Source: Bacteroidota bacterium (GTDB taxonomy: Bacteria > Bacteroidota > Bacteroidia > Bacteroidales > JAADJA01). Taken from it: a stretch of 64,000 bases of DNA. The DNA lies in NCBI GenBank assembly GCA_020444515.1, contig JAHLKX010000003.1, positions 62,001 to 126,000 of the forward strand, read 5' to 3'. The notes under the pieces were generated by a model. That model was not told the DNA's origin and did no database searches. It saw nothing but the letters and a program-made list of their open reading frames with translations. Shown here piece after piece: positions 25,966 to 35,641 of the stretch (within the stretch, counting starts at the first letter, position 1; each line of letters begins with the position of its first letter). The position numbers and the translations under genes were made by a program.

Positions 25966-27168
25966 TCAATCCGATTTTATAACTTCAGTTGGTGGAGCCT
26001 TATTTTTTAATTTAAAATTAGAAATATCATAGATGTACATGATCGAGGTAATGACAATAATGGCTGTTGGTCGTTGAAACATACCCCCTGAAATTTCACT
26101 GATGATCAATAAAAACGCCCAAAACTTAATAAAGCCATACTTTGATTCAATCTTGAGGGTAAAAAACTTTCGAAAAATTAAAATAACCGCCAACACAAAA
26201 ACAACCCCATATTTGACAAATTCACCGATGATCCCAATATCGTTTTTGTAATAACCATATGTGACTTTATAATAAAAAACTTTCATGCCATAGGCCGACA
26301 TCATATGCGATTGCCCATTGCCAAGAAAATAATTTAGGTTGGTAGGATAGAATTCTGTCAGAAAAAACTTTGCAGCTCGCACGCGTATATCTTCTTCATT
26401 CTGGCTGGCCTGTTCCTCCGAAACCTGGATGAGGGCCATAAAAATATCCTGGAACAGAAAGAAAACAAGCATTCCGGCCATTGCCATCAATATGGTGACC
26501 AGAAACTTTGATTTAACTTTCTTACTGAATAATATGAAGATAACGGTTCCCAGCAGCAATGATACAATGGATGACCGGGTTCCTTGTAAAACCGGCACTG
26601 ACAGGTAAAACAAACAAAACAATAAATAAACTTTATTCCCGGTGGTAAAGGATTTTTGAAGAAATAAAAAATATACAAAAACAGCAAAAGCACCACCCGG
26701 GATAAAAATTCGGATGGTTCCTCTCGCCTCTTGCGCTCTTACCCCAAAAAGCATGGTAGGATATAGCATATACTGGATGAAAAAGAGACCTATAAATGCA
26801 AAACCCATGTATATCATTAATTTTTCCAGGTCTTCAGGTTTCATTCGGATGGAATGCAGGAAATAATAAAAAAAGTAAGAATACATAGGGGTAAGAACCC
26901 AAATACTGAGAATAAACGACTGGTCATGGCCCCACTTAGCTCCATAAATTGAAAACGCTATGGCCAAAAAAATAAGACCGACTTCTCCACCGAATTTTTG
27001 AGGGAATCGTTTACCCCTGTAATAAACCAAATCAATGATGATGCCCAGAACCATTAAAACAATAGCTCCAAATGATGCCAGTAATACTAAGTTTTTCGGA
27101 AGGTAAGTAAACCTGAAGAAAGTAGCAGAAGATAAAAAGATATAGATGACAATTATATTTCTTAACAT
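25966..27168 (-). CDS. O-antigen/capsule polymerase-like membrane protein (Wzy)
   Basis: A 400-residue protein with about ten to eleven hydrophobic segments and one large loop (about 235-300), the usual layout of Wzy/O-antigen ligase proteins. The loop holds charged residues after EEQASQNEEDIRVRAAKFFL. Wzy joins repeat units on the outer face of the inner membrane. It is placed among glycosyltransferases and a flippase, and no other polymerase candidate exists in the locus. Sequence conservation in this family is low, so the call rests on topology and context. Confidence 0.7.
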   Translation of the reverse strand: MLRNIIVIYIFLSSATFFRFTYLPKNLVLLASFGAIVLMVLGIIIDLVYYRGKRFPQKFGGEVGLIFLAIAFSIYGAKWGHDQSFILSIWVLTPMYSYFFYYFLHSIRMKPEDLEKLMIYMGFAFIGLFFIQYMLYPTMLFGVRAQEARGTIRIFIPGGAFAVFVYFLFLQKSFTTGNKVYLLFCLFYLSVPVLQGTRSSIVSLLLGTVIFILFSKKVKSKFLVTILMAMAGMLVFFLFQDIFMALIQVSEEQASQNEEDIRVRAAKFFLTEFYPTNLNYFLGNGQSHMMSAYGMKVFYYKVTYGYYKNDIGIIGEFVKYGVVFVLAVILIFRKFFTLKIESKYGFIKFWAFLLIISEISGGMFQRPTAIIVITSIMYIYDISNFKLKNKAPPTEVIKSD

Positions 27169-27216
27169 CTCAGGTAAATCAAAGTAAAAGACTTGCCAGT
27201 AATGATTTCAAAATTA

Positions 27217-28383
27217 CTACTTTCTAACAAACCGGGATACATACTTATCTTTCAGCCTGTATTTTATAATTTCTAAAAGCTTACTGGTTCTGAAAATTGG
27301 TGTATAAAAATAGGCAAACTCCTTTGAAAATTCGGGAATTGTAGGCTCTCTGACAATCACATCTTCCTTTTTGGCCAGAAAAATCTCTGACCCTTCAACT
27401 TTCATTATAACGTTCATTTCATGGGGTTTCATTGAGCGTTCAAAACTCCGAATCGATTTTTTTACAGGTCGGGTTGTTAAGATATAAGGCTTGCTATAAT
27501 AGTCCTTTTTACCGTATAAATCGACCTCAAAATCATATTCAGTCAACACATCGGACAGTTGATTCAAACTACCGGCTGTAATTTCAGAATAAGCATCATA
27601 TATAATTTTAGATTCTTCGAAAGTGACAAAATTGGGCTTGCGGTCAAATAATTGAATGGGAACTTGAACATACAAACTCCGCATGATCATATTTTCCCCA
27701 ACATCATTAAAGTTTGTAGTATAGGACAATCTTGGGAAAACAAAATATTTATCATGCACAATCAGGTATCCGATATAAAATTTTTTCCAGGAACCATCTG
27801 ACCAGTTTTTAATTTTTTCAGGTAATCCATTGATCGCTTTTAAGTCAGGACTGGTATCGTACCACTTTTTAAAACCTTCCCAATGAGCTGCTGTCCAGCA
27901 TTGCCCTAGAGATGCTGCCAGCTGCATAAAAAACACATCAGAATGATCTTCAATTGGATTGAAAGGCAATTTATTGGCTTCTGCATAAGAAATTTTATAA
28001 ATTGAAATTCCCGCAATTTTAGGATGAGATCCATAAAAGTCCAATGCTTCAAGGGTATATTTATAAAAATATGGACTGACATACAAATCATCTTCCAACA
28101 TAATGATGGACCCATACTTTAAACTCAGGTCTCCGCATTTCAGGATGTGTCTCCGCAAACCGAGTCGCTCTTTATGATAGATCACTTCCTTCACACCAAA
28201 ATCCCATTGAAAACTGTTAGCAAGCTCAAAAACATCCTGGTTCGTACCATTATTATCAATGCTGATGATCAGCTTAACCTTTTCGGGATAATGCGCCAAG
28301 GAAAGGGATTTGAGTACCCTTTTCAATGAATCGACCCGGTTAAAGGCTGCGACGACAACTGCAGGATGATAAGCTTTTTTCAT
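27217..28383 (-). CDS. GT-A glycosyltransferase (GNT-I-like)
   Basis: A 388-residue protein whose first half is a GT-A domain: VVVAAFNRVDSLKRVLKSL near 9-27, LIISIDNNGTN near 39-49, and GSIIMLEDDLYVSPYFYKY near 91-109 with a metal-binding EDD. The middle part has WTAAHWEGFKKWY and later SYTTNFNDVGENM, found in a Bacteroidota group related to the GNT-I fold. The C-terminal 130 residues are not recognised. It sits between wzx and wzy, so it probably builds the repeat unit. Donor and acceptor are unknown. Confidence 0.68.
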   Translation of the reverse strand: MKKAYHPAVVVAAFNRVDSLKRVLKSLSLAHYPEKVKLIISIDNNGTNQDVFELANSFQWDFGVKEVIYHKERLGLRRHILKCGDLSLKYGSIIMLEDDLYVSPYFYKYTLEALDFYGSHPKIAGISIYKISYAEANKLPFNPIEDHSDVFFMQLAASLGQCWTAAHWEGFKKWYDTSPDLKAINGLPEKIKNWSDGSWKKFYIGYLIVHDKYFVFPRLSYTTNFNDVGENMIMRSLYVQVPIQLFDRKPNFVTFEESKIIYDAYSEITAGSLNQLSDVLTEYDFEVDLYGKKDYYSKPYILTTRPVKKSIRSFERSMKPHEMNVIMKVEGSEIFLAKKEDVIVREPTIPEFSKEFAYFYTPIFRTSKLLEIIKYRLKDKYVSRFVRK

Positions 28384-28420
28384 TTCAGTACTTATAGATG
28401 TTCAAGATTGCCAATCTCAT

Positions 28421-29854
28421 TTATACTTTTCCATTGGTCGATTTAAATCGGCTCACGATCAGGGTTCGCAATTTATCTATTTCACTTCTTTGATAGTAAA
28501 TGAGGTGAATAAGGAAAAATATTATCAATCCCATTTGCCAGTAATTCTCTTTCAGATAAATAGCCACCATCAAGCCTAAACCCACAACAAGTTTTGGCAA
28601 CCAAAATTTAAATATATACGTCCAATCAAAACCAAAGGTTTTAATAAATCCAATGTACAAATGGAACGGAACAATTAAAGCCATGTAGCACGTTGTATAA
28701 GATATTACTACCATCTCCATGGAGAAAAACGCTCCCAGCACAATGGCTGCCACCATCAGGATTGCGGAAATGACTCCCACGATCATAAAGGTACGTTCTT
28801 TCTCCATAAGTATATAGATATGGCCGGTCGTACTGATCAATGTTTGAAAAAATATTAATAATCCGAAATAGGGCAACAATTCGGCAACCTGGATCCAGTT
28901 TTCTCCCCATAACAATTGGACAAAGGGCACCGGAATAAGGATCAAGACGGCACCAATAGGAAAATTAAGAAAACTGATGATCCCCAAAATACTGGCATAC
29001 TCCGATTTTATTTCTCCACCTTCATCCCTAAACTTTTTTAAGCTGGGATATAAAACGACTCCAAAAAGTCCGGTAATCAGACTCAAGGACAGTTGCAGCA
29101 TTTTATAAGCACGGTTGTATATACCCAGGTCATAACTGCTATAGTATTTACCGATGATAAGGTTATCCGCATTTCGTGACCAGTAGTTAATCAAGTTAAA
29201 CCCACTGAGGTTGGTGATCAGGCTTTTGGTTTTACGAAATGCAATGATGGTATAACGAATCGGATAAAGGTGAAATCCAAGCTTCAATTTATAATCAAAC
29301 ATGATGTACTGCACCAGGTGCAAAAAGAGCTGAGGCAGGATCAATGACCAATAAGAAAGTCCCATAAAAGCAAAAAGGATCATAAGAGCAATGCTTACGA
29401 GGTTTGCGATGAGCCGCACTTTTCCGACATAATTAAAGTTGAGTTTTTTAGAATAGACCGCCATGGGTACGATCTTAAACGCCCCAATGATAAAGGTTAG
29501 AGACATAACGAGGGTTGGGAAAACCAGGGTTAAATCACCGTAAAAGTAGGCGATGGGATATGCCAGTATGCACATGAGTAAAAATAAAATCACGCCTATA
29601 TAAAGCGACAGATTGGTAACGGCCCGGTGAAAAGTCCACCCATAGTCACTCCGGATAATGGCCAACGACAAACCGGCATCGGCAAACATAACCACAAAAC
29701 CAGTAAATACAGTGATCAAAGCTACATAACCATATTCTTCCGGGAGGAGCAAGCGCGAAAGCACAATCGAAGCCAAAAAATTGGCTATTTGCGAGCTATA
29801 ATTATAACCGCCAAGGGTTAATAAATTTTTTAACAGAGATTTTTTGAAACTCAC
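28421..29854 (-). CDS. wzx: polysaccharide flippase (Wzx/WzxC-type)
   Basis: A 477-residue protein with about twelve to fourteen hydrophobic helices. The start FLASIVLSRLLLPEEYGYVALI matches the MOP-family flippase signature (L-x-P-E-x-Y-G). Members move undecaprenyl-linked repeat units across the inner membrane. WzxC-type proteins are typical of exopolysaccharide loci. The frame begins with GTG at 29854, and no ATG lies in a suitable place. Spacing to its neighbours is 44 and 37 bases. Confidence 0.88.
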   Translation of the reverse strand: MSFKKSLLKNLLTLGGYNYSSQIANFLASIVLSRLLLPEEYGYVALITVFTGFVVMFADAGLSLAIIRSDYGWTFHRAVTNLSLYIGVILFLLMCILAYPIAYFYGDLTLVFPTLVMSLTFIIGAFKIVPMAVYSKKLNFNYVGKVRLIANLVSIALMILFAFMGLSYWSLILPQLFLHLVQYIMFDYKLKLGFHLYPIRYTIIAFRKTKSLITNLSGFNLINYWSRNADNLIIGKYYSSYDLGIYNRAYKMLQLSLSLITGLFGVVLYPSLKKFRDEGGEIKSEYASILGIISFLNFPIGAVLILIPVPFVQLLWGENWIQVAELLPYFGLLIFFQTLISTTGHIYILMEKERTFMIVGVISAILMVAAIVLGAFFSMEMVVISYTTCYMALIVPFHLYIGFIKTFGFDWTYIFKFWLPKLVVGLGLMVAIYLKENYWQMGLIIFFLIHLIYYQRSEIDKLRTLIVSRFKSTNGKV

Positions 29855-29898
29855 GCTTCTCCTTCAAATTAAGTTTATTCGAAATAAAACTTTTAAAA

Positions 29899-30894
29899 CT
29901 AATTCCGTTTTTGACCTTTGAATTTATAAACAGTATAATTCAGAAACAATGCCCTAAGTATTTCCCTGTTCTTAATTCTATTGTGTAAGTTTTGATTGTG
30001 CCAGTTAATTGCTTTACGGTTAAACCTTATAAGATTTTTAAAATAGAGCAGCGCATAACTCATCCGGTGGTATCGATACTTGCTTTGGAAATCATCAATG
30101 ATGCCCTTGTATTTTACCATTTGATTATCCCGAAAACATATTGACGTATACAGCTTACTGGCTACTTCACTGGTGATGCTGGATTGATGTCGTCGGGTAT
30201 AACTTAATACTTTAAAAATAAACCCCAAATCGGAATGAAAGAGGATATTGTATGTTAGGTCGGTATCCCCGTGCAAGCTTTCCAGGCTGAAAATTGCAGG
30301 ATATTTTTCCAGTTTCTTTAGTTCATCAACTCTATATAAAACAGCATTACCCGATCCGGATACATCCAGGTTTAGAAAGAGTTCATTTTTGATAATGGTC
30401 CTGCCATTGAAGACATTTCCTTCGTAATAATCCAAACCATTTCCCCTGATCCTTATTCCATCTATTCGATAAGAAGAACATACACCAACGGACGGATAAT
30501 TCTCCATCAACTCAACGAACTCCTCCAGAAAAGTTTCAAAAACCCAATCATCTGCTGGTACAATCTTAAAATATTTCGCATCCCTGGAAACATAACCAAA
30601 AGTCATATTCCAGTTTTCCATTACCGGCAGTAATTTTTCGTTGCGGAACAATTTGAAACGCTTATCCTTTTCTACAAAACGCCTGGCAATCTGATTGGTA
30701 TCATCATTACTGAAATTATCCACGATCACACATTCCCAGTTAAAATATGTCTGATTTAAAATACTGGTCAGGCATTCTTCCAGATATTTCCCCCCATTAT
30801 ATACCGGAACACCAATTGCGACCAAGGGTATTCTCTCATTGGTTTTTTCTTCGGGCAATTCTTCTTTTGTTGTATGTGACTGCTCTTTTGTCAA
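29899..30894 (-). CDS. GT2 family glycosyltransferase
   Basis: A 331-residue GT-A enzyme: PLVAIGVPVYNGGKYLEECL near 24-43, CVIVDNFSNDDTN near 56-68, and a metal-site region KIVPADDW near 112-119. It contains a Q-x-x-RRHQSS motif (YTRRHQSSI near 236-244) common in GT2 enzymes of surface polysaccharide loci. The frame opens with TTG at 30894; the first 22 residues are hydrophilic and may not all be translated. Specificity is unknown. Confidence 0.83.
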   Translation of the reverse strand: MTKEQSHTTKEELPEEKTNERIPLVAIGVPVYNGGKYLEECLTSILNQTYFNWECVIVDNFSNDDTNQIARRFVEKDKRFKLFRNEKLLPVMENWNMTFGYVSRDAKYFKIVPADDWVFETFLEEFVELMENYPSVGVCSSYRIDGIRIRGNGLDYYEGNVFNGRTIIKNELFLNLDVSGSGNAVLYRVDELKKLEKYPAIFSLESLHGDTDLTYNILFHSDLGFIFKVLSYTRRHQSSITSEVASKLYTSICFRDNQMVKYKGIIDDFQSKYRYHRMSYALLYFKNLIRFNRKAINWHNQNLHNRIKNREILRALFLNYTVYKFKGQKRN

Positions 30895-30947
30895 TATTTA
30901 TGATTCAATAAAGTTGTAAAAACTGATACTTGCAATAATAATAAAAG

Positions 30948-31757
30948 TTACCGTGCCAAATCAAATCCTGAGTATTTATTTAATGCTTCCTTAAGATCTT
31001 CATAAGTGCCTGTATCAATGCATACTCCATCAGAAAACAACACGCCCTTCACCCTGAAACCCTTTCGGATAAAATCCATAATTATTTCACTCAATTGAAT
31101 CTCTTTATCAATTACTGATGAATTACCTGATTTCAATAAGTATTTATGTAAAAAACCGGTAAATGAAGGTTTCCAGGCAGCCAAACACCAGGCAAAATTG
31201 TTTTTATTATTTTTATGGTTCAAGATTTCCTTAATGGCAATTGATTCGATTTCATTGTTATCATTAAGCGCGACAACATCCCATTTTTGGGGTTGGTCAA
31301 CAGGGATCAAACCCAACACCATGTCGGTCTCTTTTTCTTTTTGGAGCCGATCCTTTAACTGAACAAAGGCATCTTCGGGCTGAAAATAAATATCAGGGAA
31401 ACCGAATAAAATATTTTTATCTCGAATGAAAGGAAAAACCTGATCAATCGTATATGGGACAGCACTCTCATTATCAACCACATGGTAACTGACCGCAATC
31501 TGATGCCCTGACCCCCCTTTAAAATAATCAGGAATATCCCATTTACCAGTCCTCACAACCACATAAAACTTTTCCACTCCTGCCCGTTTAATCTTTTTGA
31601 TTAAACCATCTGAAATCACTTCTAACCTGGTGTTTTTTTGCAAATGATCTTTAACCAGGTTAAAAGGCATTAATTCCTTGCTAAAAGGGAGACCAGGCAT
31701 TCGGTTGGCCTTACCTGCCATTGGAATAAGTCCTATAAATTCAGGTTTATATTGCAA
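30948..31757 (-). CDS. sugar-phosphate nucleotidyltransferase
   Basis: A 269-residue protein with a nucleotidyltransferase fold: GLIPMAGKANRMPGLPFSKEL near residues 9-29 replaces the more usual G-G-x-G-T-R-L loop, FGFPDIYF near 118-125 holds the metal Asp, and CIDTGTYEDLKEAL ends the domain. It should join a nucleotide to a sugar-1-phosphate. It belongs to the RfbA-like superfamily but lacks the canonical loop, so the nucleotide cannot be named. It starts at TTG (31757) and lies 65 bases after the SAF oxidoreductase gene, which suggests a common nucleotide-sugar route. Confidence 0.68.
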   Translation of the reverse strand: MQYKPEFIGLIPMAGKANRMPGLPFSKELMPFNLVKDHLQKNTRLEVISDGLIKKIKRAGVEKFYVVVRTGKWDIPDYFKGGSGHQIAVSYHVVDNESAVPYTIDQVFPFIRDKNILFGFPDIYFQPEDAFVQLKDRLQKEKETDMVLGLIPVDQPQKWDVVALNDNNEIESIAIKEILNHKNNKNNFAWCLAAWKPSFTGFLHKYLLKSGNSSVIDKEIQLSEIIMDFIRKGFRVKGVLFSDGVCIDTGTYEDLKEALNKYSGFDLAR

Positions 31758-31822
31758 GTATCTTTATTTGAAGATTCAAAAAACCAATGAATGGTTGCCT
31801 TGTACATTTCATGATTCCTGAC

Positions 31823-33124
31823 CTAGATCACAGGAAACATAGCTGTCTGCTCATTTCTTAACCTGTCACAAAGTCGACCTTCGGGCAGGATAACATCATC
31901 GTATGTTAAAACCGTATCCTTTTTTATATCGTGTTTTAATATGCAACCCTCCGCTACTCCAATGGGAAGCAAATTTTGCTTCTGTGAAATGTCATAATTT
32001 TCACATAAGCCATAGGTCATATAGTGACCCAAACCATCCAACTTCGAATTGGCAGACAGATCAATTTTAGCAGTGGCAACCACCTCCACCATAGGCGCAT
32101 CAAGGGGAGTTAGGGCCGCATCATTAAATAAAACTGCTCGTGCAACTGTCATGGGGACTTCAAAATGACAAAGGTGATAGGGTGTATAAAATAAATACAA
32201 AGGTCCTTCACCAAGTTTATAAAGGTTTAAATAGTGTTGTTGAATGGGATGATCATGGGTTCCCAGCACAAATACACCAGGGCCCGGTTGAGCCCCGACA
32301 ACATAATCCACAATGCCGGGTCCTTCCATTAATTTTTCAAGTGGATACAGGTCATGAACAACATCGTGCAATGGCAATCCTGACTCCACCGTCGGCCCAT
32401 ACATTCCTCTTTTCCCAACCCGCATACCAGTTCCATTGGCTACAATGGCTTGTTCAAAAGATATTTTAGTACCATCGGCGAAAGAAGTGACCATGGATGG
32501 ATTCTGGCCCCATTTCTTAGCAAATCCTTCCTGTGTGGTGGGATTTCGATAGGGATCATGCAATCCTTTGATATTGCCGCACAGTACAGGTTTAACTCCA
32601 ATGGATTTAACAAATCGATAGAGGTTCATTTCCACACCGGGCTGATCACCATCGGCACTGGTTAAAACCACACCGGCCCGATCGGCATATTTTTTAAGGA
32701 TCGGTCCGATGGTTCCGTCTACCTCTGCATTCATAAGGATCACATGCTTTCCATGTTCAAATGCCCGCAGAACCAAATGAGCAGTAAACTCTATGGCTCC
32801 CGTTACTTCGATAATGGCATCTATACCATCAGCTTCACAAAGTAACATAGGATCATCGGTTATGCTATATTTTCCACTCTTTATATTATGCTCAAGTGCC
32901 GAACGCGAGGATACAGATTCAATGGATTTAACCCCTGCTTCACCATAAACCTTACGTGCCTTTTCAGGTGTTCTGTTTGAAATAGCAACCAGGTCCATAC
33001 CAGGTACAAAATTGCATATTTGAAGAGCAATACCTCTTCCCATGAAACCTGCTCCAATCATCCCTACACGGATGGGATTATTTGCTGACTGCCTTTTGCG
33101 CAACGCGGTATCTACTATTATCAT
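31823..33124 (-). CDS. NAD(P)-dependent oxidoreductase with C-terminal SAF domain
   Basis: A 433-residue protein. The N-terminal Rossmann domain (IRVGMIGAGFMGRGIAL, residues 18-34) resembles homoserine dehydrogenases, and GLHDPYRNPTTQEGFAKKWG and VVDYV-type blocks fill the middle. The last 70 residues form a SAF-like domain (IGVAEGCILKHDIKKDTVLT, then LPEGRLCDRL), as in antifreeze-like parts of sialic acid synthases. It lies 10 bases after the rfbC-like gene in a run with an SDR and rfbF. It probably oxidises or reduces an activated sugar, but the reaction is not known. A true homoserine dehydrogenase is encoded elsewhere in the window. Confidence 0.65.
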   Translation of the reverse strand: MIIVDTALRKRQSANNPIRVGMIGAGFMGRGIALQICNFVPGMDLVAISNRTPEKARKVYGEAGVKSIESVSSRSALEHNIKSGKYSITDDPMLLCEADGIDAIIEVTGAIEFTAHLVLRAFEHGKHVILMNAEVDGTIGPILKKYADRAGVVLTSADGDQPGVEMNLYRFVKSIGVKPVLCGNIKGLHDPYRNPTTQEGFAKKWGQNPSMVTSFADGTKISFEQAIVANGTGMRVGKRGMYGPTVESGLPLHDVVHDLYPLEKLMEGPGIVDYVVGAQPGPGVFVLGTHDHPIQQHYLNLYKLGEGPLYLFYTPYHLCHFEVPMTVARAVLFNDAALTPLDAPMVEVVATAKIDLSANSKLDGLGHYMTYGLCENYDISQKQNLLPIGVAEGCILKHDIKKDTVLTYDDVILPEGRLCDRLRNEQTAMFPVI

Positions 33125-33134
33125 AAAAATTTAA

Positions 33135-33677
33135 TTAAGGTAACATTGATGAATTAAAATCAGGATGGTTTTGATCCTTATCTGAAATAACCGTAACATC
33201 GGTGGGCCATTTAATCCCAAACTGAGGATCGTTAAAGCGAATGCCTGCTTCTGCTTCGGGTGCATAAAACTGGGTGACCAGATAAGTTACTTCGCAATTG
33301 GGTTCCAGGGTAATAAAACCATGGGCAAATTTCTCAGGGACATACAACATTTTGTAGTTGTCGGCTGTAAGTTCTATTCCAAACCATTGTTTGAAGGTTG
33401 GTGAATCAGGACGGAGGTCGATGATCACATCGTAAATAGAACCTTTGGTGCAACGAATCAGTTTGGTTTCTTCAAACGGATGTTTTTGATAATGCATTCC
33501 GCGTAAAGTACCCTTGAAGGCACTGAATGAGGTGTTGGCCTGAACGACATTTCCGTTTAGTCCATGATCTTCCATCTCATTTTTGCACCATGAGCGACCA
33601 AAAAATCCACGCTCATCACCGAGTTTTTTTATCTCAATGATATAAGCTCCCTTTATTTTTGTTTCTGTAAAAATCAT
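33135..33677 (-). CDS. RfbC-like sugar nucleotide 3,5-epimerase
   Basis: A 180-residue cupin with the RmlC frame: GFFGRSW near 25-31, LRGMHYQ near 58-64 with the active-site His, IYDVIIDLRPDSPTFKQW near 82-99, and KFAHGFITLEP near 115-125. The C-terminal half has TYLVTQFYAPEAEAGI in the place of the more usual YKCTxxY. It would epimerise C3 and/or C5 of a 4-keto-6-deoxy sugar nucleotide. Next to rfbF and an SDR, the substrate may be CDP-linked rather than dTDP-linked; this is inferred. Gaps to neighbours are 7 and 10 bases. Confidence 0.75.
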   Translation of the reverse strand: MIFTETKIKGAYIIEIKKLGDERGFFGRSWCKNEMEDHGLNGNVVQANTSFSAFKGTLRGMHYQKHPFEETKLIRCTKGSIYDVIIDLRPDSPTFKQWFGIELTADNYKMLYVPEKFAHGFITLEPNCEVTYLVTQFYAPEAEAGIRFNDPQFGIKWPTDVTVISDKDQNHPDFNSSMLP

Positions 33678-33684
33678 TGTTCAA

Positions 33685-34734
33685 TTATTTCCAGGTCCAT
33701 GATAAATTTTCATTCAAAAAGCCTTCTGCCTGCAACCCTGCCAGCACCTTTAATCGCATTAAACGGGATTCCCGGAAATTAGGATCGTTAAATCCCATTG
33801 CTGACAGGGCCTCATAAAGATTTTTTATGGTACCCTCCAGGTCAAAGGCGGGCTGATGGTTGGGTGCCAGTTTTGCATACAAGTCAAAATTCACCTTATA
33901 GGAACGTTTATCCGGTGGAGCATTTTCGTTTATGGTAACTTTGCATCCTGGTACGATCCTACCGACAGCTTGAGCAAGATCCTTGACCTGATAATTCCAG
34001 CTATTGCTTCCGGTATTTACAGCAAGAAATTCACCTCCGTTGGAATCCTTTCTCTGGATTGCCCATTCAATTGCCCTTGCCATATCCAGCACGTTGATCA
34101 AAGGACGCCAGGGAGTTCCGTTACTCAGGATATTTATTTCCCTGGATGCTACTGCGCCAGCCACAAAATCATTTAAAACCAGGTCGAGACGCAATCGGTT
34201 ACTGATTCCACAAGCCGTTGCAAATCGCAGACAGGTAATGGTAAAATCAGGGGTAGCAAGCGGCTCCAGGTCTCTTTCGGTAAATACTTTCGAACGAGCA
34301 TAAGCTGTTAATGGATTTAACTGATCTTTTTCCGTTTTGGCATGATCGTCGGCTGCACCATACATACTGCAACTTGAGGCAAACACGAACGACTTAACAC
34401 CAGCCTCTCTGGCTTTTTGAGCAACCCGAATACAAGATTTATAGTTCACCTCCAGGGTAATATCTTCGTATTTGGCACCCATTGGATCGTTAGAAATTGC
34501 AGCCAGGTAAACCACCGCATCAAATCCTTTCAATATTTCATAAGGAAATTGCCTTACATCACCCATGATCTGCTTGGATAATTTCACCTCTGGTTGAAAA
34601 GATGCATGTGTCAGGTAATTGGCAAAGTAGCCAATATCAAAACCAACCAGGTTGGCTGTGGGATAGGTATCACGCAATTGACTGACAACGCCGGGCCCCA
34701 CATAGCCCATATTTCCGATAATTAAGATATTCAT
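33685..34734 (-). CDS. NAD-dependent epimerase/dehydratase (extended SDR)
   Basis: A 349-residue extended SDR: GNMGYVGPG near 7-15 for NAD, VYLAAISNDP near 74-83, SSCSMYG near 119-125, and catalytic Tyr/Lys in TAYARSK near 143-149. It could be the 4,6-dehydratase, an epimerase, or a reductase of an activated sugar; the sequence does not decide. It lies between rfbF (17 bases) and the rfbC-like gene (7 bases). In classical CDP-sugar loci a CDP-glucose 4,6-dehydratase takes this place, and this SDR is the only candidate here. Confidence 0.75.
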   Translation of the reverse strand: MNILIIGNMGYVGPGVVSQLRDTYPTANLVGFDIGYFANYLTHASFQPEVKLSKQIMGDVRQFPYEILKGFDAVVYLAAISNDPMGAKYEDITLEVNYKSCIRVAQKAREAGVKSFVFASSCSMYGAADDHAKTEKDQLNPLTAYARSKVFTERDLEPLATPDFTITCLRFATACGISNRLRLDLVLNDFVAGAVASREINILSNGTPWRPLINVLDMARAIEWAIQRKDSNGGEFLAVNTGSNSWNYQVKDLAQAVGRIVPGCKVTINENAPPDKRSYKVNFDLYAKLAPNHQPAFDLEGTIKNLYEALSAMGFNDPNFRESRLMRLKVLAGLQAEGFLNENLSWTWK

Positions 34735-34751
34735 ATTGTATGTTTAAGTTT

Positions 34752-35534
34752 TTACCAAATTTCCCAGGGTGCTTTCCCTGAGTCCCATAATTGTTCCAGC
34801 ATTTGTTTATCCCGAAGGGTATCCATCGGTTGCCAGAAACCGGTATGCCGATAGGCTGAAAGATTTCCAGTTGATGCCATATGCTCCATAGGTTCACGTT
34901 CCCAAATGGTATTGTCACCATCGATGAAATCGAAAACCTCTGGCTCAGCTACAAAAAATCCACCATTGATCCAGGCTGTATCATGTCCATCCCCTTTGGG
35001 CTTTTCCCTGAAACTATCCACCAGATTGGATCCGGAATCGAGACTGAAAGCCCCAAATCTACCCGGAGGTTGGATGGCAGTAAGGGTCAGATGAACATTT
35101 TCTTTTTCATGAAATTTCAAAAGGTCTTTCATGTTCACATCGCTCAATCCGTCGCCATATGTCAGGAAAAACCTTTCATTCCCAACATATTCCTGTATCC
35201 TTTTAATCCTGCCACCTGTCATCGTACTTTCACCTGTGTCAATCAGGGTGATCTTCCAGGGCTCCATGTTGTTATTTATCACATCCATGGAATTAGACTT
35301 CAAATCAATGGTAACATTTGATCTTCTAAGAAAATAATTCATGAAATACTCCTTGATCATATATCCCTTATATCCACAGCATATGATAAAATCATTAAAT
35401 CCCTGTGCAGAATATAATTTCATAATGTGCCATAAAATTGGCATTTCACCAATTTCCACCATGGGTTTTGGTCTAACACCTGTTTCTTCTGAAATGCGGG
35501 TTCCAAACCCACCTGCGAGAATAACTGTTTTCAC
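34752..35534 (-). CDS. rfbF: glucose-1-phosphate cytidylyltransferase
   Basis: A 260-residue nucleotidyltransferase with [20 protein letters not shown] (residues 5-24), [28 protein letters not shown] near 126-134, and [14 protein letters not shown] near the end, all typical of RfbF. It makes CDP-glucose from CTP and glucose-1-phosphate, the entry to CDP-linked deoxysugars. It starts with GTG at 35534 behind a very good promoter (35602-35632), so it heads its own transcript. The classical next genes rfbG and rfbH are absent. Confidence 0.9.
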   Translation of the reverse strand: MKTVILAGGFGTRISEETGVRPKPMVEIGEMPILWHIMKLYSAQGFNDFIICCGYKGYMIKEYFMNYFLRRSNVTIDLKSNSMDVINNNMEPWKITLIDTGESTMTGGRIKRIQEYVGNERFFLTYGDGLSDVNMKDLLKFHEKENVHLTLTAIQPPGRFGAFSLDSGSNLVDSFREKPKGDGHDTAWINGGFFVAEPEVFDFIDGDNTIWEREPMEHMASTGNLSAYRHTGFWQPMDTLRDKQMLEQLWDSGKAPWEIW

Positions 35535-35601
35535 TTCGTTTTAACTTTATAAATTATCAATTTCGGTAATTAGGTTTTTTCTCATTTTATGAGCCAGCGG
35601 C

Positions 35602-35632
35602 CAAAATTAAAGAATTCACAATTTTGACCAAA
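35602..35632 (-). promoter_or_regulatory. promoter upstream of rfbF
   Basis: On the minus strand TTTG (35632-35629), 19 bases, and TAATTTTG (35609-35602) match the Bacteroidota -33/-7 consensus at normal spacing. The leader to the GTG at 35534 would be about 60 bases. It lies in the 107-base gap after the SGNH gene. Confidence 0.68.
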
Positions 35633-35641
35633 TATCTGACA

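Noticed and set aside
31823..33124. Assignment of the SAF-domain protein as homoserine dehydrogenase
   Set aside because: Only the NAD(P) domain is similar. A standard hom gene exists at 50752, and the gene lies within a sugar-nucleotide cassette and has an extra SAF domain.
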